Shown: piece after piece, positions 42,206-50,356 of the stretch
Layout: each line of letters opens with the position of its first letter
Numbering within the stretch: the stretch's first letter is position 1
Assembly (NCBI GenBank): GCA_964645205.1
Contig: CAZYBO010000007.1
Span: forward strand, 1 to 64,000
DNA from: CAZYBO01 sp964645205
GTDB lineage: Bacteria > Pseudomonadota > Alphaproteobacteria > Rickettsiales > SXRF01
Length of the DNA: 64,000 nt
Direction: 5' to 3'
Notes under the pieces: model-generated
The model's database searches: none
Told to the model about the DNA's origin: nothing
Seen by the model: the letters and a program-made list of their open reading frames with translations, nothing else
Position numbers and translations under genes: made by a program

Positions 42206-45166
42206 ATGGCAAAAAAACGCTTTAATATCCACACCAGTTCCAAGCTGTTCGTAGGCGTGGTGACGGTGCTGCTGCTGGTGCTGGGGATTGTCCAGATCAT
42301 TCAGGGGCAATTCGACACAGCGCTGCATAGCAAGCGCGTGCACGATTTTGTCGCTGAGGCTACCGGGCAGGAGCTTACGGTTAAAGGTAAGGTCAGCTTT
42401 TCATTGCTGCCTACCCCCACCATGTATCTTCCTGCCGTGGAATTGCGCGATGCAAAGAAAGATTCCGTACCCACACTGGCGGCAGATATGCTTGCCATCA
42501 GCATTGCGCCAATGTCGCTATTCTCCGAGCCGCAGATTTCCGGGGTTACGATCGACAGCGCTTCGCTTGACCTTGGCCGCGCGAAGACGGGCAACCTGCG
42601 CTGGGATTGGTTGAAGTCGGGGCTGGCGGGCACGGGCGGTGTATCGTGGTCGTTTTCTATCCGTGAAGGCAGGATGTTTTACCGTAGCGATACCGCGGAA
42701 GAAACGACCAGAGTGGAATCCATCAATGTCAGCGGCGAAATGGGTGCGCAACCGGAAATGGCCGGCCGGTTCAACCTGTTCGGGCACGATGTGCGCATGG
42801 ATGTACGCCTTGGTGATGCGTTCGTGGCGAAACTTACTTCCGGCAGCGATAGCGTGCATTTTGAAGGCAAGGCCGATATTGCCTCAGGCGATCCGAAAAT
42901 TACTGGAAAACTGGCGCTCGACATGGAGGATATGCTGCTGTGGCTGGGCAAAGCGGGAGAGGGTACGCCAGATATATCCAAAGCCATTACCAATCAGTTT
43001 ACCAAGGATACGAATGCGCCGCTGAAGCTCCCGCTGAAATTCACGGGCGACTGGACGCAGGCGGGCAACGCGGTGCGCATTGCCAACATCCAGCTTCAGG
43101 GGCTTAATTCCGCCGGTACGGGGAATATACAATCCGTGTGGGACGATAAGCCGTCCATCGTGGCCGCGCTGGATTTTTCGACATGGGACTATAACCGTTG
43201 GCGCTTGCTGGTGGATACGCTGTTCCTCAGCGAATCGGGCGAAAAGCAACCCGGCAAGGAAGGATACGGTCAGCTCAGCTACGCATTGCCCGAGGATATT
43301 TCATTTTCGCTGCATATGGCCACGGCCAAGACGATAGTGAACGGGCAGACATGGGAAAATTCCGAAATGGAAGCCGAGCTGGATGCAGGCATCATTACGG
43401 TCAACCAATTCAACATGGATTTGCCGGGGCAAACGGCGCTCACCCTTTTCGGCGTGGTATCGCGCGGAAAAACGCAAGGGCTACGATTTGAAGGCAGCAT
43501 GGAAACCAGCGGCAAAAGCCTGCGGCAGATGCTTACCGTCATTGACCCGTCGGCGCGTGATCTACCGGACGCGGGCTTCGGTGAATTTTATATGCGCTCC
43601 AATATTTACCTCGCCTCCGACCAGCTTCGCCTTTCGGAAGCCGATGCGAAGATCAACGAATTGCAGCTCGGTGGCGGCCTTGTGGCGTATTACGACGAGA
43701 ATCCGCGCCTTGAAGCGGACGTTAAGCTCAAGGACATCAATTTCGATTATTTCCGCGATACGTGGCGTGAAAAAAACAAGGACGCCAGCGTCGTCGAAGA
43801 TTTCATGAAATATAATAATGTCGATAGTTTCAACTGGCTGCGCAAGCTGCAGACGCGCATCGACTTTAAAGTAAGCGTAGAGGGCTTTACGTTCCTTGAG
43901 CGCGCGGGGGACGTCGCGTCTTTCAGGCTTTATGCGAAAGAGGGTGAATTCGGGATTTATAATGTCCATATGTATTATCCCAATGACAGCCTTGAGGCAA
44001 ATATCTCGCTGGATGTGAAAGGGGAAAAACCCGCGCTCAACGTGCTGTTCAACGTCAGCGATTTCGATAGCGCCTACTTCACCCGTACATCGAAAAAACC
44101 TGACGCCGCGCCTATGCCGGAAGTGCCGCCGGTAGAAAAAAAGACGGACGTTGCACCCGTCCCGCCTGCGGCTAAACCTGCTGTAAAAGAAAAAATACCC
44201 GCCAAAATAGCCGCGCCAGACGTGCCCAAAGATTCAGGGGGCGATGGTACGCTTATCAATATTATCCAGCAGGCGGCGCTTGTGACACAAACGCAGGAAG
44301 TAGCCGCGCCTGCGCCCGCCTCTCCACCAGCCGCTCCGACACTTCCCGCTGCCGCGCTTGCTACTCCGGGCGTAAAGAAATGGCCGGAAACGCTCATCGA
44401 TACGAGCTGGATGAACGGGCTTGGAGGTACGTTCGACATCAGTATCGGCAAGCTGCAGTTTGACGGTCGCACGTTTGACCGCTTCCGCATACACGCCACG
44501 CTCAAGGACAACCTGCTTACTTTCGATGGGCTGAGTTTCTATTACTGGCAGGGAAAATGCGATATATCCGGCTCGCTTTACGGCGGCAAGGTTCCGGGCA
44601 TTTCTATCGGCTATACGATCTATAACGCTGACGTTCAGGAGATGATGACCTCTCTGTTCGAGCGCGATACCGTGACTGGGAAGGTGAGCGTCAGCGGTAC
44701 GCTGGCGACCTCGGGCTTGAATTATTTATCATGGCTGTCGCAATCGGAAGCCAAGCTGGTGATCGCGGCGCGCGGTGTGAACGTGCAGGGCTTCAATCTG
44801 CAGGGCGCAGTGGATGCGGTGAATGTTTCGCGCACGGCGTCGGACGTGCTTAATAACGTGAACCTCGCACTAGCCAAAGGCTCCACCGAAATGTCGATGG
44901 ACGGTAATATCAATATCAAGGACGGCGTGATGCGCACGCCCGGCATTACGCTGAAAACCGAGGCGATCACGGGCAACCTTACCGGCGAAGTGCGTTTGGT
45001 GCCGTGGACACTGGAGCTTTCCTCCTACTACCAATTCCCGACCATGACCTCGGAAACCGTACCCACCATGACGGTGCAGCTTATCGGCCCCATCGACAAG
45101 CCGGAATTACAGGTGGACACGTCGTCACTGGAAGCCTATGTAGCTAAACGCATTGTGGGTAAATAG
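42206..45166 (+). CDS. AsmA-family envelope protein
   Basis: The 986-residue protein has one N-terminal membrane helix (about residues 15-33), an AsmA-type repeat beta-groove region (TGQELTVKGKVSFSLLPTP, LPAVELRD), a Pro/Ala-rich flexible linker at about 640-725 and an AsmA C-terminal half (FDISIGKLQFDGRTFDRFRI, GKVSVSGTLATSGLN). AsmA-like proteins are bridge-type lipid-transport or outer-membrane biogenesis factors anchored in the inner membrane. The next gene starts 4 bp after its stop. Confidence 0.9.
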   Translation: MAKKRFNIHTSSKLFVGVVTVLLLVLGIVQIIQGQFDTALHSKRVHDFVAEATGQELTVKGKVSFSLLPTPTMYLPAVELRDAKKDSVPTLAADMLAISIAPMSLFSEPQISGVTIDSASLDLGRAKTGNLRWDWLKSGLAGTGGVSWSFSIREGRMFYRSDTAEETTRVESINVSGEMGAQPEMAGRFNLFGHDVRMDVRLGDAFVAKLTSGSDSVHFEGKADIASGDPKITGKLALDMEDMLLWLGKAGEGTPDISKAITNQFTKDTNAPLKLPLKFTGDWTQAGNAVRIANIQLQGLNSAGTGNIQSVWDDKPSIVAALDFSTWDYNRWRLLVDTLFLSESGEKQPGKEGYGQLSYALPEDISFSLHMATAKTIVNGQTWENSEMEAELDAGIITVNQFNMDLPGQTALTLFGVVSRGKTQGLRFEGSMETSGKSLRQMLTVIDPSARDLPDAGFGEFYMRSNIYLASDQLRLSEADAKINELQLGGGLVAYYDENPRLEADVKLKDINFDYFRDTWREKNKDASVVEDFMKYNNVDSFNWLRKLQTRIDFKVSVEGFTFLERAGDVASFRLYAKEGEFGIYNVHMYYPNDSLEANISLDVKGEKPALNVLFNVSDFDSAYFTRTSKKPDAAPMPEVPPVEKKTDVAPVPPAAKPAVKEKIPAKIAAPDVPKDSGGDGTLINIIQQAALVTQTQEVAAPAPASPPAAPTLPAAALATPGVKKWPETLIDTSWMNGLGGTFDISIGKLQFDGRTFDRFRIHATLKDNLLTFDGLSFYYWQGKCDISGSLYGGKVPGISIGYTIYNADVQEMMTSLFERDTVTGKVSVSGTLATSGLNYLSWLSQSEAKLVIAARGVNVQGFNLQGAVDAVNVSRTASDVLNNVNLALAKGSTEMSMDGNINIKDGVMRTPGITLKTEAITGNLTGEVRLVPWTLELSSYYQFPTMTSETVPTMTVQLIGPIDKPELQVDTSSLEAYVAKRIVGK

Positions 45167-45170
45167 TCTC

Positions 45171-46418
45171 ATGCAGCTTGTCGTCAGGGGTTCGGAAACT
45201 AAATTGATGGAGTCGCTCAGCGTCATCCATAACCCTGCGGGCTGGCGAGCCGTGCATTTCCACCTCGATAAACTGCTGGAGCAGTATAAGAGCGAGTATC
45301 AGGTCAAGATTGCAGTGAACCTGATACATGATCTGCTCGCGACGTATGACGGCGATATTTTCTTATTCTCCGATCAGAGCATCGTGGTGCTGTGCAGTCG
45401 CATGGATAAGGCGATACAGAGCAAGCTCATCTTCCAGTTGCGCTATCTGTATATGGACGACCCGCTGGCCTATCTTGAGGACGGACAGGAAAATACCGAT
45501 TTCTGCACGGTGTATGACCTTGCGGAAAACTGGCAGGATTTTTTCGATTTCGCCGGGCACCGCATGGCGATGGCCGTGCGCAACGCGCCGAAACCTCGCC
45601 CTTCCAAGCAGCCGGTGGAAGGCGCGCCGGAATCGCCCGCTGCCAAGGCAGGCGGCGAGCTGCCGCGCGTGGATTTGAGCCTGCCGCTGCTGGCGAATAT
45701 CGAGCGCGACCTGCAGTATGCCGATCTTTCGCGCATTATCCGCAAGCAACCGGTTTGCGCGATGCCGCCGGGCACGACCGCGCGCAAGGTGTTCGATGAA
45801 TTGTATATCCATATCGCGCACCTGCGCCAGCTCTTGCGCACCGAGGCGGATTTCTTCAGCAACCGCTGGCTGTTCAAATATCTCACCCATATTCTCGATA
45901 AACGCATGATCGCGCTGATCCGCAGCAATTCGGGGCGTTTTCTTGATGGGCCGGTGAGCCTCAATTTCAACGTTGAAACGTTGCTGTCCAACGTGTTCGC
46001 GGAATTCGACGCCACCATCAAGCCTGCCGCGAAAGTGTCGATGGTTATCGAAGTGCCGGTGGTGGACGTGTTCGCGGACATAGACGCCTTCCTGCTTGCA
46101 CGCGCCGAGGTGCAGAGGCTCGGTTACCGCGTGTGTCTCGACGGGTTGAGTACGCACAGCTTTATTCATATCGACCGTGACCGGCTGGGGCTGGATTTGA
46201 TGAAAGTGCAGTGGAACGCTGACATGCAAAGCGACCTCGGCTCGCGCCAGAATGCGGAACTTACGAAAGCTGTGCAGGATTGCGGCACCAACCGCATCAT
46301 CCTTTGCCGCTGCGACAGTAAACAGGCGGTGGAGTATGGGCAGGCGCTTGGTATATCGTTGTTCCAGGGACGCTATATCGACTCGCTGCTCGACCCGAAC
46401 GCCAAAATAAAAAACTGA
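45171..46418 (+). CDS. Degenerate EAL-domain protein
   Basis: The start at ATG 45171 (MQLVVRGSETKL) gives 415 residues. The N-terminal half is unrecognised. The C-terminal ~170 residues follow an EAL fold: NFNVETLLSNVF, IEVPVVD in the place of ELTE-type sequence, GYRVCLDGLSTHSF, LMKVQW, NRIILCRC and ALGISLFQGRYID. The metal-binding Glu and Asp residues of active c-di-GMP phosphodiesterases are mostly missing (the canonical EAL tripeptide and DDFGTG are gone), so it is probably a binding or scaffold protein. It directly follows the AsmA-like gene. Confidence 0.75.
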   Translation: MQLVVRGSETKLMESLSVIHNPAGWRAVHFHLDKLLEQYKSEYQVKIAVNLIHDLLATYDGDIFLFSDQSIVVLCSRMDKAIQSKLIFQLRYLYMDDPLAYLEDGQENTDFCTVYDLAENWQDFFDFAGHRMAMAVRNAPKPRPSKQPVEGAPESPAAKAGGELPRVDLSLPLLANIERDLQYADLSRIIRKQPVCAMPPGTTARKVFDELYIHIAHLRQLLRTEADFFSNRWLFKYLTHILDKRMIALIRSNSGRFLDGPVSLNFNVETLLSNVFAEFDATIKPAAKVSMVIEVPVVDVFADIDAFLLARAEVQRLGYRVCLDGLSTHSFIHIDRDRLGLDLMKVQWNADMQSDLGSRQNAELTKAVQDCGTNRIILCRCDSKQAVEYGQALGISLFQGRYIDSLLDPNAKIKN

Positions 46419-46449
46419 TATAAAAAACGATAGTACAGGACGCACCATT

Positions 46450-47229
46450 ATGATGCATGCAATTGAAGGAATGCCGTTCAGCCTAGTGTTATGCGGCGTG
46501 ATTTGGGCGCTCGCGCTCGGGTTCGCGGTGGGTAATTACGCGTGCAGCCTCGTGCACCGCTTGCCGCGCGGCAAGCTGATCCTCGATAAGACGCCTTATT
46601 GCGGCACGTGCAACGCGTCGCTGCAGGTGAAAGATTTGTTCCCGGTATTTTCCGCATTACTGCTGCGCCACCGCTGCCGTTATTGCGGCACGCCGTTTCC
46701 TGTATCGCATACATGGACGGAAATTCTCGTCGGGCTTTTGTTCGTGCTCGCGTTTTTCCAGTATAATTTCGGTGAACATTACATACTTCTCGTGTCTATC
46801 GGCGTGTTCCTGATCACGCTGGCGGCGATCGAAGCGAATGAAGGCATCGTCATGGGCAAGGTGCTGATCTGCGTGATGATCACCGCCATGATCCTGCGTA
46901 CGCTGGTGGACGGCACAATCTACAACGCCTTCAACGGCGCGCTCTATAGCCTGATTCTGGGGGCATTGTTGTGGAGAAAGACCATACGAAAAGTGGGGCA
47001 TATCTACGTACTGCCTACGCAGGCGCAACTGCTGGTGGCGGGCGGTCTGTGCGTGGGTGCATCGGGGCTTCCGGCGTTCTACGCGCTGTTTCTGGCGCTG
47101 TTCCTTGCCGACTGGTTGACGCGCAAACTCACCCGCGCGGTGAAGGGATTGCCGATCACCGTGCTGTTTGGTTTTTCGGTGATGGTTCCGGTGATGTATC
47201 CGAAACTGGTAGGGCAGTTTTTGTTCTAA
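46450..47229 (+). CDS. Prepilin-peptidase-like membrane protein lacking catalytic Asp
   Basis: The 259-residue protein keeps the N-terminal cytoplasmic loop of prepilin peptidases with two CxxC pairs (C51/C54, C76/C79) and seven or eight membrane helices. The two catalytic aspartates are absent: the first site reads AAIEANEGIV (Glu128 near the Asp position) and the GxGDxKL site reads YVLPTQAQLL. It may be a methylase-only or non-catalytic relative. No pilin genes are near. An AGGACG site precedes the ATG. Confidence 0.75.
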   Translation: MMHAIEGMPFSLVLCGVIWALALGFAVGNYACSLVHRLPRGKLILDKTPYCGTCNASLQVKDLFPVFSALLLRHRCRYCGTPFPVSHTWTEILVGLLFVLAFFQYNFGEHYILLVSIGVFLITLAAIEANEGIVMGKVLICVMITAMILRTLVDGTIYNAFNGALYSLILGALLWRKTIRKVGHIYVLPTQAQLLVAGGLCVGASGLPAFYALFLALFLADWLTRKLTRAVKGLPITVLFGFSVMVPVMYPKLVGQFLF

Positions 47230-47232
47230 TGC

Positions 47233-47260
47233 CTGAGATACCGGCTTGCGCTGGTATGAC
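47233..47260. repeat. REP-like palindromic intergenic element
   Basis: The minus strand reads GTCATACCAGCGCAAGCCGG followed by TATCTCAG, with ATACC/GGTAT arms. This is the pattern of the dispersed GTCAT-n-CC-n-GCG REP-type repeats found in many proteobacteria. It sits between the convergent ends of the prepilin-peptidase-like gene and glmS and could serve both as terminator. Confidence 0.6.
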
Positions 47261-47265
47261 GAGGA

Positions 47266-49086
47266 TTACTCCACTGTCACCGATTTCGCCAGATTTCTCG
47301 GCTGGTCTACGTCCGTGCCTTTGAGTACGGCGGTGTGATAGGCGAGGATTTGCACCGGCAATGCGTAGAGCAGGGGCGTGATGAACGCATCGGCCGCGGG
47401 CAGGGTGATGCTTGCGGTGGTGATGTCGCCCATGGCGTTCACGCCTTTTTCGTCGCTGATGAGGATGATTTTCCCTCCGCGCGCGGCGGCTTCCTGAAGG
47501 TTGGAGGCGGTTTTTTCAAACAGCATGTCCGACGGGGCGAGCACGATAACCGGCACATGCTCGTCGATGAGCGCGATGGGGCCGTGCTTGAGTTCGCCTG
47601 CGGCGTAGGCTTCGGCGTGGATGTAGGAAATTTCCTTCATCTTCAGCGCGCCTTCCATCGCCAGCGCGTAGGACGTGCCGCGGCCGATATAGAGCATGTC
47701 GCGCGCGTTCATAAGGTTGTGGGCAAGCGCGTGCAGGCGGTCGTCGAGCGTGAGTATCTGGTTCATCAGCGCGGGGACTTCCAGCAGCGAGGTGCAGAGC
47801 GCCCGCTCGCTCACACTGTCGATAGCCTTGCGCGATTTGGCGACGGCGAGCGTGAAACAGGCCAGCGCCGCAAGCTGGGTGGTGAAGGCCTTGGTGGAAG
47901 CCACGCCGATTTCGGGGCCTGCGTAGCTGTAGATCACGTCGCTGGCTTCGCGGGCGATGGTGCTTTCGGGTACATTCACCAGCGCAAGCACGGGATGCTG
48001 CTTTTTCGCATAACGCAGCACAGCCAGCGTATCAGCGGTTTCACCGGATTGCGAGATGACCAGGGTGATGCCCTGCGGGTCGAGTATCGGTGAGCGGTAG
48101 CGGTATTCCGATGCGATGTCCACGTCGGCGGGAATGCCTGCGATGGATTCGATCCAGTATTTGGCAACCTGCGCGGCGTAGTAGGACGTGCCGCAGGCGA
48201 CGAGCTGCACGCGCTTTACGGCGGCGAGGTCGAAGGAAAGCGCGGGGAACGCCATCTCTGGGGTGGACGGGTTACAATACATTTTCAGCGTTTCGCCGAC
48301 CACGCCGGGCTGCTCGTGAATTTCCTTCTGCATGTAATGGCGGTAATTGCCTTTGCCGGTGGCGGCGGTGCTGTAGCCGGACTGCACTACGGCGCGCGGC
48401 ACGACTGTGCCGGTGGCGTCGTGTACGATGGCGCCGTCGGCGGTGAGTTCTACCCAGTCGCCGTCTTCGAGATAGCTGATCTGTGAGGTGAGGTGGGCGA
48501 GCGCGATGGCGTCGGAACCGAGAAACATCTCGCCCTTGCCGTAGCCGATCGCCAGCGGCGGCCCTTGGCGCGCGCCGATGAGCAGGCCGGGATGGTCGGC
48601 GAACAGGAAGGCGAGCGCGAACGCACCGTGAAGGCGCGACAGCGTCATCGCCACCGCATCCTGCGGCGACAAGCCCTGCTCAAGGTAATGTGTAGTGAGG
48701 ACGGGCACGACTTCCGTGTCCGTCTGGCTGGCGAAATGGTAGCCGCGCCCGAGCAGCTCTTCGCGCAGTTCGCGGAAATTTTCGATGATACCGTTATGCA
48801 CCACGGCTACTTTCGGCGTGGCATGTGGGTGGGCGTTGGTTTCATTGGGCAGGCCGTGCGTCGCCCAGCGCGTGTGGCCGATGCCGGTGGTGCCGGAAAG
48901 CGGGGTGAGCACCAGCTGCTTTTCAAGGTTCACCAGCTTGCCCTGCGCGCGCGTGCGGGCGATGCCGCCGCCGCAGGCTACTGCGATCCCGGCGGAATCG
49001 TAGCCGCGATATTCAAGCTGTTTGAGTCCTTCGAGGATCAGCGGTGCTGCGTCCCGTGAGCCGATAATGCCAATGATGCCGCACAT
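47266..49086 (-). CDS. glmS: Glutamine--fructose-6-phosphate aminotransferase
   Basis: The 606-residue protein is full length: N-terminal Ntn glutaminase domain with catalytic Cys2 (MCGIIGIIG), GHTRWATHG and NGIIEN, then two SIS sugar-isomerase domains (CGTSYYAAQVAKYW, ISQSGETADTLAVL, GRGTSYALAMEGALKMKE) and the C-terminal LAKSVTVE. It makes glucosamine-6-phosphate for peptidoglycan and lipid A. No glmS ribozyme is expected in this group and none is seen. Confidence 0.97.
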   Translation of the reverse strand: MCGIIGIIGSRDAAPLILEGLKQLEYRGYDSAGIAVACGGGIARTRAQGKLVNLEKQLVLTPLSGTTGIGHTRWATHGLPNETNAHPHATPKVAVVHNGIIENFRELREELLGRGYHFASQTDTEVVPVLTTHYLEQGLSPQDAVAMTLSRLHGAFALAFLFADHPGLLIGARQGPPLAIGYGKGEMFLGSDAIALAHLTSQISYLEDGDWVELTADGAIVHDATGTVVPRAVVQSGYSTAATGKGNYRHYMQKEIHEQPGVVGETLKMYCNPSTPEMAFPALSFDLAAVKRVQLVACGTSYYAAQVAKYWIESIAGIPADVDIASEYRYRSPILDPQGITLVISQSGETADTLAVLRYAKKQHPVLALVNVPESTIAREASDVIYSYAGPEIGVASTKAFTTQLAALACFTLAVAKSRKAIDSVSERALCTSLLEVPALMNQILTLDDRLHALAHNLMNARDMLYIGRGTSYALAMEGALKMKEISYIHAEAYAAGELKHGPIALIDEHVPVIVLAPSDMLFEKTASNLQEAAARGGKIILISDEKGVNAMGDITTASITLPAADAFITPLLYALPVQILAYHTAVLKGTDVDQPRNLAKSVTVE

Positions 49087-49196
49087 AATGTGTATGTCCA
49101 GTGAGTGGGTGAAGCAGGAAAATAGTTAGGCAGCCGCCCGGAGGCAACAGGAAGTTGCGATGCCGCGCAATATAAGGTATATTCAGGATGACGGTA

Positions 49197-49209
49197 GGTA
49201 AATTTTACC
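49197..49209. promoter_or_regulatory. Inverted repeat GGTAAA-T-TTTACC
   Basis: A perfect 6+1+6 inverted repeat lies in the 269-bp gap between the divergent glmS and LuxI-like genes. It may be an operator; the gap otherwise contains a CtrA-type box near the LuxI-like start and no gene. Confidence 0.3.
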
Positions 49210-49318
49210 CCAATCGGTGCGACAGGTTCAAGATATGGTTTTGCAGCCTCGCTGGAACCGCAGCGAATGGGGAAAAGGGGCAGGCAGGTTTTTTGCTTGT
49301 AATTGAGGAAATTTACCG

Positions 49319-49341
49319 TTAGTTAACTATTTATTAACTAA
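49319..49341. promoter_or_regulatory. CtrA-type box within a 23-bp inverted repeat
   Basis: TTAA-CTATTTA-TTAAC (49323-49338) matches the CtrA consensus TTAA-N7-TTAAC exactly, and reads as a match on both strands because it lies in the inverted repeat TTAGTTAA-N7-TTAACTAA. It ends 14 bp before the ATG at 49356, close enough to act either on a leader-poor promoter or as a block. Confidence 0.55.
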
Positions 49342-49355
49342 TTTGTGGAAAGCCC

Positions 49356-50018
49356 ATGCAGCACCGTCTGAGCGAACAAACCTTGCGCCAACACCGCCAC
49401 GATACGGCGGAAGAGCACCTCGCCCACCGCTTTACGCGCATTTCGCGCGTGCCGAAGCCGTTGGTATATGAGGTTACGCGCGATGCGGGTTATCTCCACC
49501 AGTTTTCCCTGCTGCTCAACGGCGCGTCCGTATCGGGCGATGCGGGCAATACGCTGGTCGTGCGCAGCGGCAACCATTGCATCGGCGGCTGCCGCCTGAA
49601 TTTCGCCGCGCCCGGCGAGATATTGCCGATGGAAGCGGAAGGTCTGCGTTTACGTACGATGCTGGCCGAATACCCGCTCGACCTCGAATGTATCGCCGAA
49701 TTGTCGCATCTGACGGTTCTCCCGGAATTTAAGGAAGGCATCGTGGGGCTGGAACTATTCCGCCACATGCTCAAACACGCTGCGGCAAAGCGCGCGCGCT
49801 ATATGTTCGCGCTCATGCCGGTCGCGCAGGCGCGGGAGTGTCGCAAGGCGTTGTCGCAGTTCGGGCTCAAATGGGATATTCGCAACGACATCATCGTTGC
49901 CGACCGCGAATCCTATGAAGGCGTGAAGATGGTGTTGAGCGTGCTCGACCTGACACCGCTCGTTCGCAAAAAACCCGCCGGCTCCCGCGCGGAAGAAGCT
50001 GCGCTGGCGGTTAACTAG
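49356..50018 (+). CDS. GNAT-fold acyltransferase of the LuxI/FeeM type
   Basis: The 220-residue protein has a GNAT-like core resembling autoinducer synthases and N-acyl amino acid synthases: VVRSGNHCIGGCRLN (central strand), ILPMEAEG, the acidic-strand motif IAELSHLTVLPEF (LuxI-like E-x-S), and a helix with FRHMLKHAAAKRARYMFALMPV. No canonical LuxI N-terminal W/F acyl-HSL set is obvious, so the product is unknown. A GGAAAG site precedes the ATG. A CtrA-type box just upstream and the flagellin gene downstream suggest a link to motility or cell-cycle control. Confidence 0.6.
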   Translation: MQHRLSEQTLRQHRHDTAEEHLAHRFTRISRVPKPLVYEVTRDAGYLHQFSLLLNGASVSGDAGNTLVVRSGNHCIGGCRLNFAAPGEILPMEAEGLRLRTMLAEYPLDLECIAELSHLTVLPEFKEGIVGLELFRHMLKHAAAKRARYMFALMPVAQARECRKALSQFGLKWDIRNDIIVADRESYEGVKMVLSVLDLTPLVRKKPAGSRAEEAALAVN

Positions 50019-50144
50019 CGCGCTGCTGCCTTGGCGGGGCTATCCGATTCTGCTCGTGTAGCAGGCAGATTAAGAAGCCCTCCCTGCATCAATTCGATTT
50101 GTGTATCTGTGGTTCACAACGCTTTTGCCATAACGATCCATTGG

Positions 50145-50159
50145 TTAAAATATGGTTAA
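50145..50159 (+). promoter_or_regulatory. CtrA-type box (distal) upstream of the flagellin
   Basis: TTAA-AATATGG-TTAA has exact half-sites and 7-bp spacing. It lies 53 bp upstream of the second box in the same 338-bp intergenic region, which contains no gene. Confidence 0.5.
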
Positions 50160-50211
50160 ATATTGCTATTGTCATCGCTAAAATAGCCATATTTACAGAT
50201 GGATAGCGGTG

Positions 50212-50243
50212 TTAAACAAACCGTAACCATTTCTCCTTATAAT
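50212..50243 (+). promoter_or_regulatory. Candidate CtrA-dependent flagellin promoter
   Basis: TTAA-ACAAACC-GTAAC (50212-50227, one mismatch in the second half-site) covers the -35 region of a perfect TATAAT (50238-50243). In CtrA-activated promoters of Caulobacter the box overlaps the -35, as here. Transcription would begin near 50250, leaving a ~107-nt leader with a small CACCC/GGGTG hairpin at its start. Confidence 0.55.
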
Positions 50244-50356
50244 TGAATGATCTCACCCAAGACGGGTGGGTTCTTTGTCCGGTTTCATTATGTAGATGAA
50301 CCGCGTGTATCAGGTATGGTTACCCCACGTAGGGGCGTCCATGACGGAATACGGGC

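Noticed and set aside
49087..49355. glmS ribozyme or other RNA element in the glmS leader
   Set aside because: No recognisable ribozyme core; this class is not expected in this group, and the gap is accounted for by divergent promoters and small inverted repeats.
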